NCBI GenBank assembly: GCA_030627725.1
Contig: DAOVSZ010000002.1
Span: 1 to 32,066 of the forward strand
Reading direction: 5' to 3'
From: Desulfobulbaceae bacterium
GTDB lineage: Bacteria; Desulfobacterota; Desulfobulbia; Desulfobulbales; DAOVSZ01
DNA length: 32,066 nt
This document shows positions 16,342 through 23,659 of the stretch, in pieces. Each line of letters opens with the position of its first letter. Positions within the stretch are counted from its first letter, which is position 1. Under the pieces are notes generated by a model. The model was not told the origin of the DNA. It saw only the letters and a list, made by a program, of their open reading frames with translations, and ran no database searches. Both the position numbers and the translations under genes were made by a program.

Positions 16342-17460
16342 TCAAGCGGTTACATCAAGGATGGCAAAGGATTTAAGGCCTGCTTTTTCCTGCAGGGTTT
16401 TATGTAACTGCTGAAGAGTCCCGCTTCTGCTCACCGAGCAGGAAAAATTCACCGGCGAGTACCCGAGGTTCTCGACTTTTTCAGTCAGTTCCGGAAGAAA
16501 ACTTTCAAGGTGGGCCAGCGCCGGCTTGCTTGACAAAACAATCGAGCCGTTGAGCGCCGATTCTTTGATCTTCACATGCGCATGCACATCGCCAAGCCTG
16601 CTCATATTCAGAAAAAAATCAAGATGATACCCTGAGGATTCCTGATCTGCTTCCGGACCATCCCGGTCAAAGCTGAACATCCATTCCCCCCAGCCATTGG
16701 CGCCTGAAAAAAAACAGGGGAAAAGGAAAAACGGCACATCACTCTTTTCAACAGGGTACGTATTGACTGACCGCATCGCCTCAAGCATCTCAGCCATTTT
16801 TTTTAAGGAGGCAAGGCCTGCTTTCTCCTGAATTATCAGCCCCTCTCCCTGCTTCTCCATCAAGGACACGAGAGTGTTTAACTGCTTCATGAGACTTGCC
16901 GGGAATACTGATCTCTTTTCGCTCTGAACTCCGCCATGAAACCAGGAGATTATTTTAACGAGTTTTTCCAGGTCCGCCTCCCGACCAAGTGAATTCTCCG
17001 TAATTCCCTGAAAGATCCGGTTAAGAAGCGCCTGGGCCTCTGAAGAACCTTGGGCTGGTAGTTTTCCAGAACCACCTGCGAGCGCCTCAAGCGCCTTAGC
17101 CGGTTGAGGGCTGTCAAAGAGAAAGAACCGAAGCAATTCGGCAATCGCCCCTTTTCTCCCGGCCGTGGCAAGAAGAGGAACCTGGTCCGCCTTTTTGACC
17201 TCCAGCCAGAATTCGTCCCCGACTTTGAGAGGAGTAAGGCTTTTGGCCGTCATCTCCCGGCCTTCAAGGTCGAGCACAACACGGCCATCCGCCTCAATCA
17301 GGACCACCCGGGCCTTAAATAATTTCCCAAGCGCAAAATCAATCCCGCTCAAAGAAGGTGCAGTGACCTTCTGAGCGGGTCCGGTCATCTGCGGCTTGGC
17401 TGCGGGCTGGCCGCCTTTAGCCGCAGTCGTAATGTCTGCTATCTTTTTAGATTCTATCAT
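16342..17460 (-). CDS. FliK-like (hook-length control type) protein
   Basis: A 372-residue protein with no signal peptide. The N-terminal 35 residues are Ala/Gln/Pro-rich. Residues 36-105 form a beta domain (VVLIEADGRVVLDLEGREM, KVGDEFWLEVKKAD). The C-terminus (about 275-350) resembles the FliK C-terminal domain: LNMSRLGDVHAHVKI, then SIVLSSKPALAHLESFLPEL and LGYSPVNFSC. FliK sets flagellar hook length and switches export substrate. No other flagellar gene is in the window, so it may work elsewhere or be one piece of a scattered set. The leader carries two hairpins, and no ribosome site precedes the ATG. The assignment rests on the C-terminal pattern only. Confidence 0.55.
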   Translation of the reverse strand: MIESKKIADITTAAKGGQPAAKPQMTGPAQKVTAPSLSGIDFALGKLFKARVVLIEADGRVVLDLEGREMTAKSLTPLKVGDEFWLEVKKADQVPLLATAGRKGAIAELLRFFLFDSPQPAKALEALAGGSGKLPAQGSSEAQALLNRIFQGITENSLGREADLEKLVKIISWFHGGVQSEKRSVFPASLMKQLNTLVSLMEKQGEGLIIQEKAGLASLKKMAEMLEAMRSVNTYPVEKSDVPFFLFPCFFSGANGWGEWMFSFDRDGPEADQESSGYHLDFFLNMSRLGDVHAHVKIKESALNGSIVLSSKPALAHLESFLPELTEKVENLGYSPVNFSCSVSRSGTLQQLHKTLQEKAGLKSFAILDVTA

Positions 17461-17803
17461 TGGAGGCAGGAGTGAAGATTCAAGAGCGTTTCATCCGCTC
17501 TTGGACACAATTCCCGGCAGGATTACAGACGATCGCACACGTCTGATGTCTTGGAGCCCGGCAGTTACTTCACGGATTTTTTCAAAACCACCACTTTGGG
17601 TATCTTGAATAATTAGAATTTTTCGTTGAGAGCAAGGAGTGTCAAAATTAAAAAGCGCAGCATACATAAGGTATGTGAGCATTTTTAATTTTGACAACGA
17701 CGCAGCTATCGACGAAAAAGGCAATTATTCAAGGCAGCCAATTGTCGGTTGCGCAACTAAGCGCGGAACGCTAGGATTGCCGGGATGCGGTGCTTCTGAA
17801 CGT
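17461..17803. other. Gene-free stretch of 343 bases with nested hairpins
   Basis: It contains two small hairpins in the leader of the FliK-like gene: CAAGAGCG...CGCTCTTG (17481-17503) and CAGACG...CGTCTG (17526-17545). It also contains the 130-bp palindrome at 17604-17733. Short frames across the palindrome are byproducts of its symmetry. No gene is supported. Confidence 0.6.
17604..17733. repeat. 130-bp near-perfect palindrome
   Basis: Arms of about 62 bases meet at a 5-base centre (ATAAG at 17666-17670). The best matched blocks are CTTGAATAATT/AATTATTCAAG at the ends, TTTTTCG/CGAAAAA, GTCAAAATTAAAAA/TTTTTAATTTTGAC, and CATAC/GTATG at the centre. It lies between the FliK-like gene and the kinase gene. 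It would form a very long hairpin in RNA or a cruciform in DNA. It is unrelated in sequence to elements A and B. Confidence 0.85.
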
Positions 17804-19762
17804 TTACTTTTCTTGTTGCGTTTCATCCTTACATGCAGCAGGCAGATGAATCTTCACCTTCATTCCCACCTCTTTTTTCTCCAGTTCAAAATGCCCGCCA
17901 TGTGCGGTGAGAACGCGTTCCACCATTGTAAGGCCCATTCCAGTCCCATACGTTTTGGTGGTAAAAAAAGAGTCCTTTGCTTTATCGAGATGTGCATCAG
18001 CCATCCCGACGCCGGTGTCGGTTATGGTTATTTGAATCCAGTCTCCTTCAACGTGCACCAGGAGTCCAAGAGTACCGCCTGATGGCATTGCCTCAATCGC
18101 ATTCTTGAAGATGTGCAGAAACATCTGCCGCATCTGCCTGGGATCTGCAAACAAGGCTGGTTCCAGTTCATGAAAATCCTGCTCAACGACAATATTCTGG
18201 TCAGTCAGGTTCTTCTGAACAAGCATCAGGGTCTTTCTTATCAGGTTGTAGAGTGATACCTGCTCCTTCCTGAGCTGAGACTGGGTAACAAAATCAAAAA
18301 GATCCTCAAGCGTTGATTCCAACCGGGCTGTCTCCTTGATCATGACCGTGAGATATTTTTCCCACTCCTTGTCCTTGACCTTCTTGGCCAGGATTCTCGC
18401 AACGCCGCCAATAGAGGTAATAGGATTACGAATGACATGAACCATCTGGGCAGACATCTGTCCCAGCGCTGAATATCGTTCGGCATCAACCAGAAGGTCC
18501 TTGTTTTTATCGAGTTCGTGATACAACTCCTCCTGCTCATGGATCTTTGCCTGCATATCCATATAGAGGTGACTATGCTCAATGGCAAGGCTCGCCTGAC
18601 TGGCAAAAAGCTCCAGCGCGCTGATGTGACTGTCGGTAATTGGATTCCTGGTAATAAAATTATCAGCAATAATCACCCCAAAGGACCTGCCAGGGGAGTA
18701 TAAGGGAACAACGACAAAATTAGCTTCGTTTAAAAGTTCGATAAGCCCATGAGGAACCTCTAACCGCAGGCCGGAGGAACCATTATTGTCTCTCCTGTCA
18801 AGATGCTCCGGAAGGGTGTCGCCGTTCTGGGCGTTCACCCAGATATTTCTTCGCTCCAGAAGAATGGGTGCGCAGCCGTTTTCTTCACTGACCCGGATAC
18901 TTCTTCGCTCAAGCGCAGATTTAATCAAAATATGATCGGTATCCGTGATTGGAACACGGATATTCTTGATCACGTTATTTACTTCGGAATCGTTCTGGCA
19001 CTCACTCTCTCTGATGTTCTTGACAAGGTCCAGGAAGTTAAAACCCTTTTCCTCCAATTCATGCCATATCCTGCTCGCAGCCTCCCTGCAGGTCGATCCG
19101 ATCGCCATACGGCCTTCCAGGACCTGATTTTTCTCATCGAACATGACGAGAAAGGCCCTGTTGAACCGCAAGCCCTCGTTTGCAGTGATACCTACCAGGA
19201 TAGCCCGAAGAATTTCATCCAGCTCCACCGTACTGAGATAGACTGAATTCATATTCAGGGAAAGCTGATGCATCAATTGGATTCGAAAATGGGCCTTTTC
19301 CAGGTCTTCCTGATACTTCCGATTTTCGAAGATAAGGCGCCGTTTCTCAAGGGTCTTTTTAACCACAAAGAGGATTTCATGAAATTTGGACGGTTTTGAG
19401 AGATAATCATCGGCGCCTTTACGGATACAGTCCAGTGCTGTCTGAAGGTCCGCAACACCGGTAAGCATGACAATAGCCATGTCAGGATACTCTTTCACCA
19501 GTTCCGGGATAAGAGTAACACCATCGGTGTCCGGCAGGCCGATATCCAGAAGGACCAAGGCGACTTTGCGCGAGGAAAGCACCTGTTTCAAATCAGTGGC
19601 ATTTGAAGTATCCTCAACAGCCAGGCCCTGATCGCTGAGATACATCTTCAAAGGTTCCCGAATAGCAGGATCATCATCAACAATGACGACAATCTCGCCA
19701 TTGGTAAGGAGCAGATCAGGACTCAGGGAAGCATGATAATAGCCTGCAACGTTTTTTATCAT
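17804..19762 (-). CDS. REC-GAF-histidine kinase (receiver-first hybrid sensor)
   Basis: A 652-residue cytoplasmic kinase. Residues 23-140 are a receiver (DDD pocket at 29-31, phosphoacceptor D73 in LLDIGLPDTDG, conserved Lys in LSKP). A coiled helix leads to a large GAF domain (about 180-415). The HisKA helix has phospho-His H442 (MVHVIRNPITS), and the ATPase domain has N-box N554 and a DTGVG box at 582-586. No membrane segment is present, so it senses a cytoplasmic signal. The receiver at the N-terminus suggests it is itself controlled by another kinase. A 54-bp internal duplication lies in the GAF part. No response regulator is adjacent. Confidence 0.92.
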   Translation of the reverse strand: MIKNVAGYYHASLSPDLLLTNGEIVVIVDDDPAIREPLKMYLSDQGLAVEDTSNATDLKQVLSSRKVALVLLDIGLPDTDGVTLIPELVKEYPDMAIVMLTGVADLQTALDCIRKGADDYLSKPSKFHEILFVVKKTLEKRRLIFENRKYQEDLEKAHFRIQLMHQLSLNMNSVYLSTVELDEILRAILVGITANEGLRFNRAFLVMFDEKNQVLEGRMAIGSTCREAASRIWHELEEKGFNFLDLVKNIRESECQNDSEVNNVIKNIRVPITDTDHILIKSALERRSIRVSEENGCAPILLERRNIWVNAQNGDTLPEHLDRRDNNGSSGLRLEVPHGLIELLNEANFVVVPLYSPGRSFGVIIADNFITRNPITDSHISALELFASQASLAIEHSHLYMDMQAKIHEQEELYHELDKNKDLLVDAERYSALGQMSAQMVHVIRNPITSIGGVARILAKKVKDKEWEKYLTVMIKETARLESTLEDLFDFVTQSQLRKEQVSLYNLIRKTLMLVQKNLTDQNIVVEQDFHELEPALFADPRQMRQMFLHIFKNAIEAMPSGGTLGLLVHVEGDWIQITITDTGVGMADAHLDKAKDSFFTTKTYGTGMGLTMVERVLTAHGGHFELEKKEVGMKVKIHLPAACKDETQQEK

Positions 19763-19817
19763 CTCACTCTATGCTTAATTTCTCAATTTTCACTACTGCA
19801 TTCTCGTACGTATACCT

Positions 19818-19845
19818 ATTATGCTACAAGATCGCAAAACTTCAA
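19818..19845 (-). promoter_or_regulatory. Possible sigma-70 promoter for the REC-GAF kinase
   Basis: Minus strand TTGAAG, 16 bases, CATAAT (5 of 6), about 60 bases before the ATG in an A/T-rich region. Confidence 0.45.
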
Positions 19846-19870
19846 AAGAATTTTATTGAAATCGACAAAG

Positions 19871-19898
19871 AAAAAAAAGGCCCCAAAGGGACCTTTTT
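19871..19898 (-). terminator. Terminator closing the sulfur operon
   Basis: AAAAAGG-C-CCC, loop AAA, GGG-A-CCTTTTT: an 11-bp stem with one mismatch, followed on the minus strand by a run of eight T (A-run 19871-19878). It lies 36 bases after the 60-aa gene. Confidence 0.85.
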
Positions 19899-19933
19899 AC
19901 TTCTCTAAATATCTATGATGTAACGAGCCGGGA

Positions 19934-20116
19934 TTACCACCAGCAGATGGTCTGGTCGGCATCATATATCTTGTCGACAAGTGCGTCATAATCAGGGCTG
20001 TCGCCACTTAAGTCAACACTGTCTGAATCCCGGTCCCTGGTAACGATCTCAACCAATTTCTTTGTTGTATCATCTGGTGCGGAACGATATACATTCAAAA
20101 TTTTCATAGCATTCAA
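19934..20116 (-). CDS. 60-aa protein closing the sulfur operon, possibly a short DsrH/TusB-like subunit
   Basis: The protein starts MKILNVYRSAPDDTTKK (preceded by MNA) and ends DADQTICWW. The first strand with YRS-P and the C-terminal aromatic end recall DsrH/TusB, the smallest subunit of the DsrEFH/TusBCD sulfur-relay complex, but it is only about two thirds of the usual length. It follows a DsrE-like and a DsrF-like gene in the order seen for dsrE-F-H. GAGGAG stands 4 bases before the ATG. A terminator follows the stop, so it closes the operon. The gene is well supported by position and ribosome site; the family assignment is inference. Confidence 0.7.
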   Translation of the reverse strand: MNAMKILNVYRSAPDDTTKKLVEIVTRDRDSDSVDLSGDSPDYDALVDKIYDADQTICWW

Positions 20117-20127
20117 CTCCTCGTGCT

Positions 20128-20433
20128 CTATTTGATCCCGTAAGGAATGATGTTTGTCATCTCACGCAGTTTTTCGCCGAGTTCCTCGATGGTTATGCTC
20201 TCAACGCCGTTCTTTTCACAATTCACCGTTTCGGTGGAGTAGATCTCTCCCTCCATGTCGCGGAGCATCTCAAGAGCTTCCTGCTGATCTTCATTCAGCG
20301 TATCCATTTCATGACCCAGGACCGCTCCGTAGGCATACATATTTTCTACGGCCAGACCGAGGGCGGAACGCATTCCATCAATGGTGTAATCCTTATGCCT
20401 GTACATAAAGCAGACTTTCTTGTATTCTGACAT
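20128..20433 (-). CDS. DsrE/DsrF-like small protein
   Basis: A 101-residue protein with a DsrE/F-like pattern: a first strand KKVCFMYRH, an Ala/Gly-rich helix DGMRSALGLAVENMYAYGA, then EDQQEALEMLRDMEGEIYS, and a last segment IEELGEKLREMTNIIPYG that mirrors the ending of DsrF/TusC. C8 and the Cys of VNCEKNG are the only cysteines; neither is at the place of the DsrE catalytic Cys, as expected for a structural subunit. GGGGGTG precedes the ATG. It lies 10 bases after the DsrE-like gene and 11 before the 60-aa protein. The fold call is by pattern only. Confidence 0.65.
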   Translation of the reverse strand: MSEYKKVCFMYRHKDYTIDGMRSALGLAVENMYAYGAVLGHEMDTLNEDQQEALEMLRDMEGEIYSTETVNCEKNGVESITIEELGEKLREMTNIIPYGIK

Positions 20434-20443
20434 TCTTCACCCC

Positions 20444-20758
20444 CTATAAATTAATGTAACACTCGTAATCTTCAAGAATAGCGCCATGCTGGGCCTGTGT
20501 ACCCATTTCTTTTTCGGTCAGGCCGGCCGGCACGTCGGTAACTTCATAGCCCATCTTTTTGTAACTGTCAGCGCAGATCGAGACATCGTCGGCAAGCTCA
20601 CAGAGAGCAGGGAACTCATCTAATTTCGCACACTTGGTGCCGGACCATGTAAAAAAGACCTTTACTTTTGAGCCCTTTGCCTTGGCTGCCTTGGTGATAC
20701 CCATCACGTGACGCCAGTTGTCAGGGTTTGTGACAAAAATTCCTAAACTCTTAGCCAT
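20444..20758 (-). CDS. DsrE-family sulfur-relay protein
   Basis: A 104-residue DsrE/TusD-like protein expected to carry sulfur as a persulfide. It starts AKSLGIFVTNPDNW, then a helix and KVKVFFTWSG. It has four cysteines: C43, C53, C62 and C100. C62 in VSICADSYKKMGYEV sits where DsrE/TusD has its reactive Cys. The start at 20758 is fixed by GGAGG five bases upstream; a longer frame to 20815 would read through that ribosome site and has none of its own. It lies 80 bases after tusA in the sulfur operon. Confidence 0.82.
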   Translation of the reverse strand: MAKSLGIFVTNPDNWRHVMGITKAAKAKGSKVKVFFTWSGTKCAKLDEFPALCELADDVSICADSYKKMGYEVTDVPAGLTEKEMGTQAQHGAILEDYECYINL

Positions 20759-20838
20759 GTTGTCCTCCATATCAGAGTAATATGCCGCTTCAGAAGATAT
20801 CCTCTGAGGCGGCATACCATTTTTAAGTCTTTGCAGAA

Positions 20839-21075
20839 TTAGCCTTTTTTGATGAAGAATCTAAAGAAACCCTCTTCGTCCTTTGCGCCAAGGAACTCAT
20901 GTCCGGATCGCTCACACCAACCGGGCAGATCATTCTTTGAACCGGGATCGGTTCCCATGACCTCCAGAATCTGGCCGGAACTGATCTTGTTAATGGCCTT
21001 TTTTGTCCGCAGCAGGGGCATCGGGCAGCTCAACCCTTTGGCATCCAATACTTCATCAGCTTTAATGTCATCCAT
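20839..21075 (-). CDS. tusA: TusA-family sulfur carrier protein
   Basis: A 78-residue TusA/SirA-type protein. The signature is complete: LDAKGLSCPMPLLRTKKAI, with the persulfide-carrying C17 in CPxP, then LEVMGTDPGSKNDLPGWCERSGHEFLG. It accepts sulfane sulfur and hands it to downstream partners. It follows the YeeE/TsuA transporter by 74 bases, the arrangement known for TsuAB-type thiosulfate uptake, so the carrier probably receives the imported sulfur directly. AAGGAGG precedes the ATG. The family is certain; the donor here is inferred. Confidence 0.94.
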   Translation of the reverse strand: MDDIKADEVLDAKGLSCPMPLLRTKKAINKISSGQILEVMGTDPGSKNDLPGWCERSGHEFLGAKDEEGFFRFFIKKG

Positions 21076-21149
21076 AATAATCCTCCTTGTTCAGGTATTA
21101 AGTGGTTTGTCAGTTACGAAAACGTAATTATATTTTTGCTAATGATAAA

Positions 21150-22412
21150 TTACATCTCCAGCGTAAATTTATTTGTGTCCTCATTCCAGTCTACAAGCAC
21201 GTACCAGACTCCCATGACAAGAAATATCAAAGCCAGGGTGCCGCCATAGCCCAGAAAGGTGTTGGGCAGATAGAGAAAGGAACCAAGTTTTCCGGCATTG
21301 GTGATCTCCTCTTCCACAAAGGCTTCCATACCTTCCAGCTCGTTCAGTTTGACTATCAGGCTGCCAAGCGCACAGGTAATGCCGAAGAAAGGTGTTACGA
21401 TCCACAGCTTGATCTGGCCCTCGCCAACACGCCAGAGGGTGCCGGTTCCACATCCGCCTGCCTGAATGGCGCCGAACGCAAAGAGAATTCCGCCGACAAC
21501 GCCGCCCCAGCCAAAGGTGCCGCGTACATATTGCATCCAGTACCAATCAAAATCATCCATGGCGGAGAATCTGTACTTTATAATAGCGATGCCGGCAGCC
21601 AGAATAACAACACTCAGAGCCACGGATTTGGCAAGCTCGCAGTCACCGGTCATGTGGGGCTCCCTGAAGCCCTGGATCATGCACCAGCGGGCACGCTGAA
21701 ATACATATCCAAGCGCCGCTGCAATGGCCAGTATCCCGGACAACTTATGAAGGCCGTCATCTTCGCTGCCGGCATAGCAGTAAACACCGTAGACCAGAGC
21801 GATCAGTGCGCATATCCCTAAGACTGTCTTCAGAGCGCCCGGCAATTCAATGGTCTTGCCGCCGGTAGTGCCCCATTCTATATGTTCCATCTCCCAAAAG
21901 ACATATTTCAGGCCCAGGATTGCGCCGATAACAAGTCCGAGCATCATTGCAAAACCGTGGGCTGAAAGGTTGCCGATGGCATTATAGAAACCGCCGACAT
22001 TACAGCCGCCGGCCAAGGTCGCGCCAACGCCCATGAAGATACCGGCAAACATCGCCTTGATCATCTCCAGCTTAGGCGGGATATTAAACGCAAAATCCCC
22101 TCCAAGGCAGGCGGAAAGAAAGGCGCCTCCGACAAACGCGATACCGATGACCGAACCGGTATGAGTCAGAAAAGCGCCAGGCTGGTCGGACAACTCACTG
22201 AAACCCAGGGTGTCCCAGAGGCCGACGCCGTAAATAATCCATTCGCCCCAGTTCCTGACGGCGCCTACCGCGCCCCAGGGACGGGCCCAGGCCAGCATAA
22301 GAATACTCAGCAAAGCGATGAGGATTCCTGCTGTATTCGCACTCCAGTTGTCCTTACACAACACTTTGTAAAGCCCACTGATCTTACTGCCCATTACATT
22401 CTCATCACTCAT
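21150..22412 (-). CDS. YeeE/YedE (TsuA-like) sulfur-compound transporter
   Basis: A 420-residue membrane protein with the two-fold YeeE/YedE layout. The conserved Cys loops are LAGGCNVGGFYNAIG, FQRARWCMIQGF with MTGDCELA, and QAGGCGTGTLW. TsuA of this family imports thiosulfate through cysteine relay. This one is longer than the about 330-residue TsuA, with an N-terminal extension of some 70 residues. GGAGG precedes the ATG, and a promoter with a perfect TTGACA lies about 170 bases upstream. It heads the operon with tusA and three DsrE-type genes. The substrate could be thiosulfate, sulfide/polysulfide or another sulfur (or selenium) species. Confidence 0.9.
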   Translation of the reverse strand: MSDENVMGSKISGLYKVLCKDNWSANTAGILIALLSILMLAWARPWGAVGAVRNWGEWIIYGVGLWDTLGFSELSDQPGAFLTHTGSVIGIAFVGGAFLSACLGGDFAFNIPPKLEMIKAMFAGIFMGVGATLAGGCNVGGFYNAIGNLSAHGFAMMLGLVIGAILGLKYVFWEMEHIEWGTTGGKTIELPGALKTVLGICALIALVYGVYCYAGSEDDGLHKLSGILAIAAALGYVFQRARWCMIQGFREPHMTGDCELAKSVALSVVILAAGIAIIKYRFSAMDDFDWYWMQYVRGTFGWGGVVGGILFAFGAIQAGGCGTGTLWRVGEGQIKLWIVTPFFGITCALGSLIVKLNELEGMEAFVEEEITNAGKLGSFLYLPNTFLGYGGTLALIFLVMGVWYVLVDWNEDTNKFTLEM

Positions 22413-22529
22413 ACGCTCCCCCTCCTCTCATATCTGGTTATCTTAAAACTGAAACCCGCAGTTCCCCGCAGGCAGATTAAGCTTTGAAGAAAATCACGAA
22501 ACCGCTTTTAAAGAAATGACTTAACCAGT

Positions 22530-22563
22530 GAATCATTTGAATCATTATTTTAAAAATGAATCA
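22530..22563. repeat. Three direct GAATCA boxes
   Basis: GAATCA occurs at 22530, 22539 and 22558, each preceded by T. The set lies just downstream of the predicted start of the sulfur operon, where a repressor could bind. Short repeats of this kind may arise by chance. Confidence 0.35.
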
Positions 22564-22578
22564 GCATTCAGAAATTTT

Positions 22579-22607
22579 TTATTACTCATAACACGGGGTT
22601 TTGTCAA
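22579..22607 (-). promoter_or_regulatory. Predicted promoter of the sulfur operon
   Basis: Minus strand TTGACA (perfect -35), 17 bases, TAATAA (weak -10). Transcription would begin near 22572 and leave an untranslated leader of about 160 bases. Confidence 0.5.
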
Positions 22608-22795
22608 GTTTTGTTATAGAAAATCTCCTAATTTATCTTTACAAAGGTGTTTTTTCTTCGTCCGACTCCATCCCCCTTTAATGGCGTAAGCAGCGGTAAC
22701 CTGTTAATAACAAAAATGATCCTGCAGCACAGGGCGAACAGCATTGCCCAAAAATAAAAAATACCACATAGTAGTGTTTTTTTGCAAACAGGAGA

Positions 22796-22824
22796 AAAAT
22801 GAAGACCTTTGCGGCAAAGGTCTT
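22796..22824 (-). terminator. Terminator after the 110-aa unknown gene
   Basis: A perfect 10-bp stem AAGACCTTTG/CAAAGGTCTT with a CGG loop, followed on the minus strand by CATTTTT. Confidence 0.75.
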
Positions 22825-22831
22825 GCGGGTA

Positions 22832-23164
22832 TCACGCCTTAATCTTCTCTTCAAAAAGCAGTGTATCAATAAATTGAAGAAGGAAATCCCTCTGGGCAAT
22901 TGTGGCATAGCTGATACACGAACAGTGCAGGTTACTCTGACTTCGCACCAGCAATTCAAAGATCAGACAATTTTCACTCAATTCAACCGGGAAATAAAAA
23001 GGACCGCATGCATCATGTCCCTGCTGGGCATCTGCCAGAAGATCCGGCGGGAGCTGCAGCCAGAACATACCGTCAATCGCGCCGGGCAAAAGCGTTCTTT
23101 TCAAGTAACTGTCGATATTTGCCCTTTCCTCCCGGGTCAGCTCATCAATTCGAAATTGTCTCAT
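22832..23164 (-). CDS. Conserved protein of unknown function, 110 aa
   Basis: It starts MRQFRIDELTREERANIDSY and contains IDGMFWLQLPPDLL, ACGPFYFPVEL and LLVRSQSNLHCSCISYATI. From memory, the pattern of an 'Asp-Glu-Leu-Thr' start, a W-x-x-LP segment, a CGP and a CSC strand recurs in proteins of Geobacter and other Desulfobacterota with no assigned function. The start at 23164 is set by AGGAG eight bases upstream; a longer frame from 23239 lacks one. No signal peptide is present. The three cysteines (CGP, CSC) could bind a metal. A strong terminator hairpin follows. Confidence 0.75.
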   Translation of the reverse strand: MRQFRIDELTREERANIDSYLKRTLLPGAIDGMFWLQLPPDLLADAQQGHDACGPFYFPVELSENCLIFELLVRSQSNLHCSCISYATIAQRDFLLQFIDTLLFEEKIKA

Positions 23165-23224
23165 AAAATGTGCTCCTGTTTTGTTCTCCTCTAAAAACCT
23201 TTTTCTTTCGATTTTGAAGTTTTT

Positions 23225-23252
23225 ACCGTAAACCGTCAACTGTCAACCGTAA
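23225..23252. repeat. Heptanucleotide tandem repeat, four units
   Basis: The units ACCGTAA, ACCGTCA, ACTGTCA and ACCGTAA follow one another. They lie about 60 bases upstream of the 110-aa gene, after the J-domain gene. Confidence 0.6.
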
Positions 23253-23329
23253 ACTTAATCGAAGCAGAAGCATGTATAGTCACCTTTATACACAAGATTT
23301 AAACCAGAGAAAATTTTTCTAGGTAAGCG

Positions 23330-23659
23330 CTAAACATCACCATTTCCGCCTTTCCCCCAGAGCGGATCCTGACCGAAACGGTCCATCCACCAGTCCTCGG
23401 CATCATGGACCTCTTCGGCCTTGCCGGAAAGGGGGCAGCGATAGCTGGTACAATAGTTCAGCAGGATCTGGTACGCCTCGGTCAACTCATGCATATCAAC
23501 TATCCCTTGTCCGCCGATTTTCCCGGAATCCGCTACATCCGGATGACATTTTTTACACATCCGCCTGTACGCTTTTTTTACCTCCAGCAGACTGGCGCGG
23601 TCCTTTAAGCCGAGAAGGAGAGCCGCCTCAGTGATTTTCTTCCATTTCCGTTTGTTCAT
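23330..23659 (-). CDS. J-domain (DnaJ-like) protein, 109 aa
   Basis: Residues 8-70 form a J domain: an LLGLKDRASLLEVKKAYRR helix, the HPD tripeptide in KKCHPDVADS, then a MHELTEAYQILLNY helix. It should stimulate an Hsp70 (DnaK) partner. The tail of about 40 residues is rich in Trp/Asp (AEDWWMDRFGQDPLW) and has a CTSYRCPL pair, unlike the Gly/Phe and zinc-finger regions of full DnaJ, so it is a J-only specialised co-chaperone. Its ATG overlaps the plsY stop (ATGA), so translation is coupled. The client is unknown. Confidence 0.88.
   Translation of the reverse strand: MNKRKWKKITEAALLLGLKDRASLLEVKKAYRRMCKKCHPDVADSGKIGGQGIVDMHELTEAYQILLNYCTSYRCPLSGKAEEVHDAEDWWMDRFGQDPLWGKGGNGDV

Larger units (their letters stand above)
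22413..22831. other. Gene-free stretch of 419 bases
   Basis: It holds the sulfur-operon promoter (22579-22607), three GAATCA boxes (22530, 22539, 22558) and the terminator of the next gene (22796-22824). The remaining part, about 22620-22790, is A/T-rich with no ORF or repeat that I can support. Confidence 0.6.

Noticed and set aside
17491..17724. 77-residue minus-strand frame across the long palindrome
   Set aside because: It arises from the palindrome itself; no ribosome site or protein pattern.
21102..21821. 239-residue plus-strand frame over the sulfur transporter
   Set aside because: Antisense to a clear YeeE/TsuA gene; no domain pattern or ribosome site.
22678..22959. 93-residue minus-strand frame
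   Set aside because: It overlaps the terminator and the end of the 110-aa gene in another frame and has no ribosome site.
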